Positions 47,561 through 58,897 of a stretch of 64,000 nucleotides of DNA are shown in pieces; position 1 is the stretch's first letter, and every line of letters begins with the position of its first letter. Source of the stretch: Panicum virgatum (Eukaryota; Streptophyta; Magnoliopsida; Poales; Poaceae); contig NC_053141.1 in NCBI RefSeq assembly GCF_016808335.1, forward strand, positions 17,925,756 to 17,989,755. Direction: 5' to 3'. The translations under genes were made by a program, and so were the position numbers. A model generated the notes under the pieces. That model did not search any database. It was not told where the DNA came from and was given only the letters and a program-made list of their open reading frames with translations.

Positions 47561-48890
47561 GTTCTTGCGCTCATTCTTTGTTTTCTTCAGTTCTTGCTCC
47601 TGCTTCTTGTTCTCTGCTCTTTGTCTTCATGAGCAGATCGGGCATTGGCACGTAGACGCGGCGCGGAAGGGACCTGCGGCGCTCGAGCACATAGGCCGCA
47701 GGGTGAGGCGGCTTAGCAAGCGAGAAACGCGCGGCCCGAGAGCAGAGCAGGCGCACAGGCCGTGCGTGTGGCCAGCAGGCCTAGCAGGCCGGAGCTGGCG
47801 CACGGCTCACAAAGCACGCAGGCTTGCGGCCTGGTGGGGAGGTGCAGGACGGAAATCCTGTATATCTTCCGCAAAAAAATATTCTACTCATCTTTTATTG
47901 TTTGAGATTGGTGCAAAATATGATGAACGGATCAGATCAAAAGCTGATGGAAGAGGGCTGGTTCAGCGCACATGGTTGCATCAGAAGAAGCGGGACACGT
48001 GGTGGCGCATGGCTGGCTGTAGCAAGCTGTAGCAGGTTAGTGGTTGACGAACTTTCTTTTGACTGCAAAATTTCAGATTCATTTTTTCTTCAAACCATAA
48101 ATACGTGTCAAATTCTGTTTGAACCATGATGTTTGTTAGAATTTATACAACAAATCAAGGTCCATTATGAATATATTTAAATGTTTTAAATACTTTTCAA
48201 AAATTAACATTCAAAATGTATTATTTCAACAAATTGTGTTTATGTGTTCAACATTCTTGACATACTGCATCAACATTTCTCATAAAATGTTGAATTAGTA
48301 TATTTAAAATGTTGAACTAAGTCTACCTGGATGTTGAATTCAGTATTTTTAAATGTTGACTATATTACTTTAATATTTTAAACAAACTGATCGTAAAATC
48401 TCTAGCAAAATAACACATTACAATCACAGATTCAAAGAAATAACAAAAAAACAAGCATAATATACTTTCATTACTTTGCCGCTGCTACTATTGCTATTGT
48501 ATAAAATAGCAGGCCGGCAACGTGTCTTCCTCACTTAAAAGAAAAATAGCAAGCCGGCAACGACGTAGTGGGCCGTAAGCAGGCCGTGCGACATATACCT
48601 TATGCATCTTCCGGAATATAGATAGGTGCCCCCGGTGCAAGAGGCCGCCAGGCCACGCGAGCCAGGGGCGGTGAGGGGCAAGGCCGGCAGCCGCGTGTGC
48701 GTAGCATGGGCCAGCTGCACAAGGTGCAGCGGCCGAGCATTCGATACTACAGAAACTGAACTGAACCGAGCTAAGAATTTTGGTTCCTAAAAATTGGAAC
48801 AGATTGGTTCCTATGGATTCTTAGAACCGATCAAATTCGGTCTCAGTTAGTTCGGTTCGATTCCGGTTCTAACCGAACTAATCGAGTTGC
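47561..48890. other. Unassigned DNA, transposon-like composition
   Basis: A GC-rich patch (47640-47860), an AT-rich stretch with repeated ATGTTGA words (48130-48420), then GC-rich DNA ending in AACCGAAC-type words next to the solo LTR. No gene or bounded element recognised. Confidence 0.35.
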
Positions 48891-51514
48891 TGAAAGGCCC
48901 TTGTTTGGTTTTGGTAATTGAGTGACAACTTAGGTGGACTAATAAGTGTTTTTGTTGAGATACACAGAAGATTAGTCCACACAAAGACACTAGTATGAGC
49001 AACATGTGCCATGGAGGAGAAATGACTAAGGGTTGATGCTATGCTCATATAGTGTGATCGAGGAGCTCATTGTATATGAGACATGACATGGAGTTATGTG
49101 ACCAAAGTGGAGAAGATCAAGACAAGACTTGGCTTGATGGACCGGTTGCAATGGAGAAGGGCAAGTCAAGGCTTTGAAGCGAGGGACCGCGAGGCGGTGA
49201 AGCTTGGGCAAGATTTGGCGCCGATGGACCGAAGCAACGGTGAAGAGCGAGCAAGGTCAAGATCGATGGACTAAAGAGGTCATGTGATGATATGGAGTGG
49301 ATCATATCATTCAAGAAAGATCAAGCCAAGTGTTGACTCATGATGATGATCAAAAGGCTTGATGGAGTTTGGTACTTGTGTGGCATCAATATTTGGGAAG
49401 ATGAAATGGAATGCGCAAGGCAAAGGTATGACTTGTAGGGCATTTCATTTCACCGGTCAAAGGTTGTGTAGAGAAGTGCATGACCGGATTTAGGATAGAT
49501 GGCCGTACTATCAAGAGGGGCAAACTTGTTTGCATATCGGTCATCTAGTGCCACTTGAGCGATCTAACATTGTGATGTTGCTAGGATCGAGTGGCGTGGC
49601 GAGATAAAGTGAAAATCCTTTGAAAATGTTTGTGAAATGCTAACACACATGCACATGATGTTGATCAACTTGGAAAAGCAAGAAAGGTTTTACGGTGTTC
49701 TTCGGAAGCTAGATTGGATCTTGGAGTGGAATACTGCTTTGATCCATTATGTTTTGGATCAAGTATTCAGTTGGGTTGTGTAGCCCTCTGAATAAGCTTT
49801 CCATAGAGTCCAAGATCACCAAATTTGGACATCGGAGCTAAGAGTTATTGCCGTTTTAACCGAGGTACTTTTCTGCTGGAAATAGACCTGCGGACAGTCC
49901 GCTCCTGGGGGGCAGACGGTCCGCCGTTATCTCGGATGAGCTCGAACAGAACCGTTTTTGGCTCTGTTGGTGGTCCAAAATGAACTGCGGACCGTCCGGT
50001 CCATGGGGGCGGACGGTCCGCCTTTAAAAGCTGAAACGGGCGCAGAAACTTGGTAGTTCTGTCTTGGGTGTCCAAAATGAACTGCGGACCGTCCGATCCT
50101 TGGGGGCGGACGGTCCGCCTCCTACTGAAAATTCTGGGACAGAAACACTGCGGTTTCTGTGTGTGCTCACTTTTTGAACGGCGGACAGTCCGCCCCTGTG
50201 GTGCGGACAGTCTGCCGGTCACTTCCAAATTTAGTCAGAGACGTTTGCAAATCGGTTGGTTCGAAGTTTTGAACTGCGGACGGTCCGCCCCAGGGGCGCG
50301 GACAGTCCGCCCGGGGCTCTAACCGTCGACTCTGACACATAATATTTGCAGTTCTAGCCGTTGGTTTTGAATGGCGGACGGTCCGGTCTCTGTGAGGCGG
50401 ACAGTCCGCGAAAACTCTATTTTCACGGGATTTTAGTGTAACGGCTAGTTTGGGGCCATCCTCTATAAATAGAGGGTGTGGCCGGCCTTTTGAGGTTGCT
50501 GAGCACCTTGGGGACTTGGTGTCCATGTGTGAGAGTGCTTGAGAGCCCTCTACTCACTCTAACTTGATAGTAATCATCCGATCGAGTGAGAGAGGGATTC
50601 TAGTGCGATTGCTTTGAGAGATTGCATCGAGTGGCACTAGGTGATCGTGTTGCAAGCCGGTGTGCTTGTTACTCTTGGAGGTTGCCACCTCCTAGACGGC
50701 TTGGTGGCAAGAGGCTCCGTTGAAGCCCACAAGAAGATTGTGCGGTGCTCCGGAGAAGAGATTGTGAGGGGTATTGTGCCCACCCTGCGGGAGCCGCGAA
50801 GAGCAACTCTAGTTGAGCGAGACGTGAAGAGCAACAAGTGGTTCGGCCGGATCATGTGCTAGAGCTCGGTGTGAGCACTCCACGTGGGAGAGTGTGACTT
50901 GAGAGTCACCACTAGCAAGAGGATCGGCGGCAACCTTGGAGCTTGTCTCAACGGAGATTAGCTTGGTGGCAACCAAGTGAACCTCGGGATTAAAATCACC
51001 GTGTCAATTTTGTCTACTCTTCTCGGTGGTTTGCATTCTCCAAATCACAAGCCTTGTATTTACATTCGTCTATATCTTGTGCTTGTGTAGTTGCTCTCTA
51101 GTGTAACTAGTTAGCTTGTGTAGCTTAATTAGTTGCTCTTGCTTAGATTGTGTAGCTAAGCAAGTTGAGCTCTTGGATTTGGATTGTGTATCCTTGTCCT
51201 TGAGCATCTAGTGAGCTTAGGTTTGGCTTTGTGCTTTTGCTCATTAGAATTGTGTAGGAGCTCCCCCGGTTTGTGAAGTACTAGTGCTTAGACTTGTGTG
51301 GCTTGGCATTAGAATTGTTAGGAGAGCTCTTGCTAGCTTGGCACTCCATTTGTTTTGTGTAGGATCTTTTTGGAGGTGCCTTAGAGTCATAGTTAGAGGG
51401 GTGAAGTCTTGGCTAAGCGAATAATTTAAATTCCGCATAAGTTTCGGTTAGCCGGCGCAATTAGTTTTAGAAAGGACTATTCACCCCCCTCTAGTCCGCC
51501 ATCTCGACCCTACA
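48891..51514 (+). mobile_element. Long solo LTR (2.6 kb)
   Basis: Begins TGAAAGGCCCTTGTTTGG and ends CATCTCGACCCTACA, typical grass Copia-type LTR ends. The flanks are GTTGC (48886-48890) and GCTGC (51515-51519), a 5 bp target duplication with one change. No primer site or coding region follows. It carries the palindromic array at 49890-50415 and a CTATAAATAGAG TATA region near 50461. Confidence 0.75.
49890..50415 (+). repeat. Array of self-complementary GCGGACNGTCCGC boxes
   Basis: About a dozen copies of GCGGAC(C/G/A)GTCCGC-type words occur, often paired around CCCCTGGGG-like spacers and separated by less conserved DNA that includes the repeated GTCCAAAATGAACTGCGGAC. Located upstream of the LTR TATA region. 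Confidence 0.75.
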
Positions 51515-51519
51515 GCTGC

Positions 51520-52389
51520 CATGGAGGAAGCTGCTATCATCATCATCGTGAGGAAGCTGTCATCGTTGTCGTGTGCCCGTTGGCCGCCGTCGTCTTCGAT
51601 TCGCTGTTGTGCGCCGCTGCCGCCACCTGCCTCCGCGGCAGCGCGACGCCCTTTCGTCATCATCGCCTAGCCTTCGGGGCCACGCGCCGCCTGGCCTCTG
51701 CAGCCGCGCACCGCGCTGCCGCCCCTGCCCTACCAAGAGCTGGGCACGGCCGCGCGCCCGCGCTAGGAGCCGGACCGCGGCGGCGAGCGGCTGAGCGCTG
51801 GCCAGCAGTGGGGGTCGCGGGTGGCGGGGCGGAGACCGGAGTGGAGAGAGGGCGAAGGGCAGGGGTGGCGGGGTGGAGACTGTGGAGTTGAGAGGGGTGA
51901 AGGGCAGGGACGACGGGGTGGGAGGGCTGGCTCCGGGAGAGCTGGTGAGTGGGAGTGGGGTGGGGATGTGAGCGGCTAGGGTTAGAATGTTGACTTGATG
52001 GGCCTCCGGCTTGGGTCAATTGGGCTTTGTGGGGTTAAGTTGCATATGGGCTCGGTTTCTCGGTTAACCGAGTTCAATAATTGAACCGAACTGAATTTTG
52101 ATTCCTGAGAATTTTGAACCGAACAGAGAATCGAAATTCTCTGTTTGGGTTCTTTCGGTTCTAGTTCTCGGTTAGTTCGGTTTGGTCCTCGGTTCTTGGT
52201 TAAACTTGCCCAGTCCGAAGCAGTAGCACCAGCACAGCTTGTTGCATATGGACTTTGCTTCCTGCAGCTCGGTCTCCTCTTGGTAGGGATGTAAACGGAT
52301 CGGATACAGACAAATATTGTCGATATTGTAATTTTTTTTCATATTTTCTATCGGATTCGGATTCAAACACGGATAGTATCGGATACAAA
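51520..52389. other. Unassigned DNA flanking the solo LTR
   Basis: A CAT-repeat and GC-rich part (51520-51960), then a stretch of CGGTTAACCGAG / GAACCGAAC words (52050-52200). The latter mirrors the CCGAAC words on the left of the LTR (48750-48890), suggesting one host element split by the LTR. Confidence 0.3.
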
Positions 52390-52543
52390 CACGGATTCAG
52401 ATTGTTTCGGTTATCAATATGAATAGATGTGTATCGAATACGAAATGAACCGGATGCGGATCATGTCACGGATTCAGATTGCTTTGGTTATGAATATGAA
52501 TAGATGTGTATCGAAAACCAAATGAACCGGATGCAGATCATGT
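52390..52543 (+). repeat. Two tandem copies of a 77 bp unit
   Basis: Units 52390-52466 and 52467-52543 both start CACGGATTCAGATTG and end CCGGATGC(G/A)GATCATGT, with a few substitutions between them. Surrounding DNA has related GGAT(A/T)C words. Confidence 0.85.
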
Positions 52544-53136
52544 CGGGCAAGGATGTTTATTCGGATATCGAGTAAAGGCAACATCTATTCATACCGCACA
52601 TGATGTAACACTCGAATATCCTAAAATTCTAAATTCTAATTAAAATATACTTAAAGAAGCAAACTGATATACAACTTTTCCAACTATTACATAGATGAGA
52701 GAGATTTGATTACCTGACATTCTAACTTGCACTCGAATCGATTCATCTATTTTGGAGTCTAGATTTGAACTAAAACCATGCTTAATTAACCAAATTAACA
52801 AAAGATGACATACCATTGGAGGCACTCAACTACATGAAATTGACATTCTAATTTATCACATGCATAATATATGTAGGAGATATCAATTTATTGCTAGAGT
52901 TTGAATTATTATACGATATTGAGTTTTTTTAAAATGGAACATCCAATCATTGCTAAAGTTTGACTTTAGTTCTTAAATTAGACTAATCTCAAGGATATCA
53001 TCGTAAAAAGATTTGAAGGGTTCACTACCCCTTGAGATGATGCCCAATTCTGGAGGCTTCAATAATCTTATTCCTAGAAATGTTGCTTTTTAAGCACAAT
53101 TATGCATTCTCCTAATTGTTATACCATTCTTACACT
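52544..53136. other. AT-rich intergenic DNA, nothing recognised
   Basis: No gene, repeat or RNA feature seen. Confidence 0.4.
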
Positions 53137-53139
53137 AGT

Positions 53140-54298
53140 CACTACTAAAAATTTGCATTAAGCGAGGCATTTCTAAAAGACCTCGGAGGCGGGCAGGAAA
53201 AATAACCACCTCGGTTAATGCCCAGTATTAACCGAGATGGTTATCTTTTATTAACCGAGATGATTACGACAACCGCCTCGCAAAATATATTAACCAAGGC
53301 GGGCGTTTTAACTCAACCGCCTCGGTAAATTAGGCCAAACCCACTGGCCCAAAAAACCCAATTACGAGCACATCTATATATACTGGACTTAGGTTTTTCA
53401 ACCTCCTTCACCCCCTCCCTCAGCAGACAGCGCTGCCCCTCCCCCATGCCCTCCTTCCTCTCCTCACCCAGACCCGACGGTGCCGCCCTCCTCCACACCC
53501 TCCACCCTCTCCTTGCCAAGATCTAGTGGCGCCGCCCTCCTCGCCCTCCTCCACGTCCTCCTCGCCCTGCTCCACGCCCTCCTCAGCCCGCCCAATGGCG
53601 GGGCTCGCGCCCACGGCGGCGCTGCTCGTGTGGCGCGCGGCGGCGGGTCGAGCTCGCTCCCGCGGTGGCGCTGCTCACGCGCGGCGGGCGGAGCTCATGC
53701 GGCGGCTGAGCTCGCGTGCGGCCATGGTGGAGCGGCGGCACGGAACTCCTCGGCACGGCTAAGGCGGCGGCGGTGCGGAACTCCTCCACGACCTCCTCGT
53801 CCTCCTCCACACCCTCCTCCCTCTCCTCACCCAGGTCTGGCAGCGCCGCCCTCCTCATCCTCCTCCACGCCCTTCTCCTTCTCCTCGCCCAAATCCGGAG
53901 GCGGTCTGAGCCTGGGCTTGGCGCGGAGCCCTGGTGCGGCCCTCGGCGGTGGTGCGGCCCGCCGTGGAGGACAGCGGATCTGAGGCCAGCGAGGCCAAAT
54001 CCGCCGCTAGCGAGGGCGGATCCGGGGCCGGCGAGTCTGGATCTGGTGGTGGGGAGGCCGGATCCGGCGATGTGGAGGTGGATCCAGCGGCAGCAACCCG
54101 TGGGTGGGCTTGGTGGGCCCGTGGATGGGCTTGACGGGCTTATCCATGTTTTTTTTATTTTTTTTGATTTACTGAGACAGGCAACAGGAACCACCTCGAA
54201 AAAGGTCACATTTACTGTGACGGTGGCTCCGAGGCGGTTGGTGTTGTTCGCCTCGGAAAATCGTTTTCAACCGCCTGAAAATCGTTTTTGTAGTAGTG
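53140..54298. mobile_element. Non-autonomous CACTA element, AACCGAGGCGG family
   Basis: Left end CACTACTAAAAATTTGC, inverted right end CACTACTACAAAAACG. AGT duplicates flank it at 53137-53139 and 54299-54301. Subterminal regions hold direct and inverted copies of AACCGCCTCGG. Inside are a TATATATA box near 53371, a pyrimidine-rich leader, and a GC-rich interior whose long frames in several registers are simple-sequence artefacts (CCTCCTC, GGCGG). No transposase. Same family as the element at 58898-61512, opposite orientation. Confidence 0.9.
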
Positions 54299-54301
54299 AG
54301 T

Positions 54302-55300
54302 ATTACTATGCTAGGGATCTATTACAAAGACAAAAGACAAAAGAACTAGTTATACCATAACTGGCAAGTAGATGCTTGATGCTACCAATACCATATCTAT
54401 TAAACCTATATAGTTGGTCCCCACTAGAGATTTCTCTCAATATGCAAGTTGTCCACCTCAGCAATGCACTATCACATACAATTTAAACCCACTACACTAG
54501 CATTTTGTTATCCACGTCAACATGCCATGCAATCCACTAGTATTAATTTATAATAGTTTATTCATTTACAAAAGTAATTAGAATATATATAATTACTTCA
54601 TTCAGCCATGTCAACATGTTCATCACTATTGAGATCCTTAAGGATTTATTATTATTTCTCTGTTCTCTGAATCAACCACATCACCTTCATTATTGTAACC
54701 ATACAATCAACTCCGTGCATGTCTTATATCCATGAAATGCATGTCTTATTCATTTCTTTGTTCTCTATAACCAAAGAATAACTTAAAAATCTATTATTTT
54801 TCATCCAAGAGATTTCTCATATGGCTTTCAGCGTAATCTCTACAAATGCACTACTAGCTTTTCTTTATTAAAAAATCTATCATTTTTTATTTTTCAGCAA
54901 ACTCGATCTATGTGCTTATTTATCTTATATTCTTATTACATGCGCTCCATAGCATTTTGTTTAAAGAATTATTTTATTTTTTATTATAGTTTATCGAAAA
55001 GCTCTCTCAAATTCCGCAGCAACGCTAGAGGAATCACCTAGTTGACTATATTTGAGATCCCTTTTACTATTTGGTATGATAAGTATGAGAAACATCTTGA
55101 ATCCCTGATAAAGGTTTGTGGCTCATTTCTATATGGGTTTTTTTAGTTCTTTGGCCTAAAAAAGTTGCGCTTAGTTCCTTGGCTCCTTTTCAATTGAACC
55201 GACTCAAAATTAAAATTTATTTTGATTCTTGGCCATTCCGTTAGTTTGACAAGCCAACAGTGTTAAAAGGGATGTGAAATGACTATTTCACCCCTGACTC
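54302..55300. other. AT-rich intergenic DNA, nothing recognised
   Basis: No coding frame, terminal repeats or RNA genes. Confidence 0.4.
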
Positions 55301-55970
55301 CAGATGAAACTATACCAGCAACAAACTTAAAGACCTAACACCACGAAGAAAGATGGTTAAAGCAATGAATGGTGACTGCATACGAGCAGTGAAGTCGAAT
55401 ATTAGAGCCCAGTAAAAATCACAATCGGGGCTATCGACCTTCAAAACTAAATGGACAGAAACAAAGGTATGGAAGCAAAGAACCAAGAACAAGAGCGGCA
55501 AAACCCCCTCAAAAGAGGCCTCCAAATTACATGAAAAATCACACTACTTCTAAGCAGCACTTGTTGAACCAGGAACAACGCGAAAATCGAGAAGCAGCAT
55601 CTAGCAACACACCACCACCAACAAGCAAATGTGGGCTTCACCGAAACAATTGCACCAACAAACAGAAGATAGGCGTGCAGAGGTCGCCATGGGTGTCTCA
55701 GCATACGCACGCCCCCTGTCGAGCACGGCCGGCGCCCAGCTCCGCAGGCCCCTGGCTTCCCCAGCCGGTGCCCAGGCCCGACGATGGCGTCGATCTGGCG
55801 GCCCTGCCGCGGTACGGACAAGGAAGAGACCAATCTAGCATCAGCAGACGTCGATCTGCCAGTAGGCTCTCATGCCTCGAGCCTCCACCCCCGGGATTGA
55901 GCGAGCAGCGCTCGTCGTAGCTGCTGCGGGAATGATCGAGCGCTTGGGGGTACCACGTTTGTGAAGGGAT
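55301..55970 (-). other. Unassigned GC-rich segment, leader-like on the minus strand
   Basis: Open frames on both strands (128-129 codons) with no domain. On the minus strand it grades from GC-rich to T-rich, as element or gene leaders do. I cannot say what it belongs to. Confidence 0.25.
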
Positions 55971-57649
55971 AAGGTGGGGGTAGTGAGGTCTTTTTTTGCG
56001 CTCGCTGGCTTGAAGGGGCAACACCAACAATTTACTCTTGTTATATTCGTTGATAATATGATTTTATTAGGTGAAGTATTTTGAGTTAGTTCTTCAACAT
56101 GCAGAGATTGGAGACAATTAAGTTGAATAGCCATGGAGCTAAGGTTTATTGATTGATGGTCACTCTAAGTAAAACTCTAGATGGCAAAACTCTAAATGGC
56201 TAGTAACATGAAGTCACTGTTCACTCAAGTATGTTGCTATATGACAACAAAGGTTGTTTGGAGTACTACCCTAGCCCCATCAAAGGTATATTTTATTTAT
56301 GAATAAATTCTCTGAATGACATAGAAAATTTAACTCATCCCTTGTATGCCACTCGGTGGTATTGAGGGGATGAATTTTATGTCTATGACATATGGGTTTT
56401 ATTTATTGATACGCATACTTAGTTCCTTGGTACCATTCTAATCTAGTGCACACCTCCACCTTGTTGGTTCTTGCAAAAATATTCTTTACCTTCTCATGAC
56501 CCTAAAAACGCGAACACCCCCAACCCCACCCCAACCAAACACATATAGCTTTGATATCCAAATTATTGTTTAGAAAAAAAATCTAACTAAACCTGAAATG
56601 TCAAGTTCAAGTTTGAATCCTAACTTTTGCTTTATGGATAGTTCAAATTCCTAAGTATGTTTTTTATGAGTTTTTAACTCTGGTTCTCATCTCCACCACC
56701 ATGCATGTGATATCCAACTTCCCACCTGTTCATAGTCCTATTATTATCCATAAGTCCGTAAGAAAAAAAATTAGATAGTTAGATCAAAACAAATGCACCT
56801 CCCATGTATATATATATATATTTAGAATTGGGTATAAGGGTAAAATGGGATATTTGATATATGTAAAGTAAAAAGATAGAATTGTCTCGAAAAGTAGTTT
56901 CATGATAGGATATTTTTATTATACTTTTGGTTTGATATTTATAAAGTTAAAAGGTAGAATAGTCTCGTAGTTTCATGATATCATATTTTAATTGTACTTT
57001 TTAAATAGTATATTAGAAATAGGAAAAGAGGTAATTTGGGGACATTTCCAAAAACACTTATCCTGGTTGTGGGATTAATTCCAAACATGCAAAAGCTTTT
57101 GCTCTGATTGGGGGATTAACTTCTAGTTTCAGCCAGCTTCTTAACTGCATTTTTGAGAAGTCCTCAGCGTCATGTGTGACATGGTTCCTCCTCTAATAGG
57201 CGAACTAAGTTACAGTATTTGAAATATTAGCAGAGTTCCATAAGAGAAGAGCCGAATACAAATTACTGCAAATGGAAAATACAGATATTGAATGACACCC
57301 ATCGCTTGTTGCTTGAGAAACAATCTGGCAGATCACAATAGCTGGGATTGATTACATGGCAGATTGAATTAATTGAAAGCCATACCCATTCTATTGTGCC
57401 TGATCTTTGTTTCTGATAGTAAAGATTCTGAATTGGGAAAACATGCAAATGTGCTCAAACACATGAATAACAAAGGAATATAATGAGTAGCAAAATATAG
57501 GAATGGAAAACATCGGAATTCTACAAGAATTGTTGTTTTCCAAAGTTGTGGTAGAACCGCCTAAATTAATTCGGCTCAAGTGCGCTAACCATCACCGTGT
57601 GAGCCACTGGAATCCTGATGCAGCCACTGGAATTTTGATAGAAACAAAG
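55971..57649. other. AT-rich intergenic DNA
   Basis: Contains a short TA repeat near 56809-56820 and a repeated GTAGTTTCATGATA phrase (about 56896 and 56966). Nothing else seen. Confidence 0.4.
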
Positions 57650-58430
57650 CATACATAAAACCCGCATGATGGTGAGCCCAGAGTTTCAACATTCCACAAA
57701 TTTTACATCACAAAGTATGCTATTGAATTATTATTACAAATCGAGTTTGAGTTTAGAAAAGTATTTCAGAGTTCAAGTGCAGCGGAAAATTAAACGATAG
57801 TCTAGCGATGATAGAAGACATCATGATGATGCCCATACATGACGTCATTCAGCGTTGTCAACATTGGTTGGGACACATCCCTTATCATCGACAAACCAAG
57901 AGGAAGAGTACATATGGACAAAATCATATCCTCAAAAGTATCACCTAAAAACAAAGCCACAAGTAAGGCTGAGTATACTAATACTCAGCAAGACTTATCC
58001 AACTAGTGAAATATACTTAGCTGACTTCTAGACATGCAAGGCTTTTGGTTCGAGGGGTTTGTTTGGCTGAAAAGCATCTAAAAGTGAGTCCTTAATTTCA
58101 AGTTTTACAGTTTTTAGCATCATGTTCTAGTTCAGTTAACCATTCTAGGTGGGCACTGTCCAACATCACACATGGTGGAAGAATTAATTTGAGCATCCAA
58201 CAATATTCATCATCATCATTGTTCCAATTCTTACTCAATGTGGCAGAAGGATTAAGCGTCTCAGTGGCCGCGAGAAATAGATGATTCGAATCGAATTTCT
58301 TAACCTTACAAGGCAGACATAAACAAACCCATGGAGATCCAGATGAGTCACCCAAGCAAATTTTTCCCTTTCTTCCTGGGTTGTGGACTAGGGCCACCCT
58401 CTGAGTACAGTGTACAGAGTTCGAGCCCTA
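57650..58430 (-). mobile_element. LTR fragment, minus orientation
   Basis: Contains CTGAGTATACTAATACTCAG with AGCAAGACTT beside it (about 57969-58000), the inverted form of the GACTTGCTGAGTATTTTTG word in the 23-29 kb elements. This places it in a related LTR class. Ends not resolved. Confidence 0.45.
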
Positions 58431-58493
58431 CTTTGCACTCACCATGTGCCATGGGAATGAAGTTAAGAGGGTGAGGGTAAAGTCCACTCACCA

Positions 58494-58897
58494 TGTCGGT
58501 GTTTTACCGCCAAGCCTACCATGGGTATCCCAAGGTAGTTGACAGGGACTTGCTGAGATCGGGAACGTGATGTTGCAAAGAACACAAAGATTTATACAGG
58601 TTCAGGCCACCGAGAGCGTAATACCCTATGTCCTGTGTGGTTGTTTGTATTGCCTTGAGGGTTGATCAATGATCATGTGTTTTGGATGGGCCCTACCCAC
58701 GCTTATATAGTCTAGGGGCATGGTTATATGGAAAGTCATAGTCGAGTACTATTGAAGTCCTTCCCAATGTCTATCGGGTAGTTTCCTTCTATTCGACTAG
58801 TCCTGCTCCTGCACGAGTAGTTATAATATGGTAAGGTATATCCCATGCGCTATCCCTTACTTCTAGAATATTCTACATCTATAAGCAGTCTTGCTGC
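58494..58897 (+). mobile_element. LTR fragment (left part), interrupted by a CACTA
   Basis: Starts TGTCGGTGTTTTACC and contains ATTTATACAGGTTCAGG and GAGCGTAATACC, matching the solo LTR at 5221-6301. It stops where the CACTA element begins at 58898, without the expected ACCGACA end, so the rest should lie beyond the nested insertions. Confidence 0.65.

Noticed and set aside
49890..50415. Regularly spaced palindromic repeats resembling a CRISPR array
   Set aside because: Plant nuclear LTR context, irregular spacing, diverged repeats and no cas genes.
53480..54360. Frames up to 214 codons in the second CACTA
   Set aside because: Simple-sequence runs (CCTCCTC, GGCGG) inside a transposon; the longest crosses the element end.
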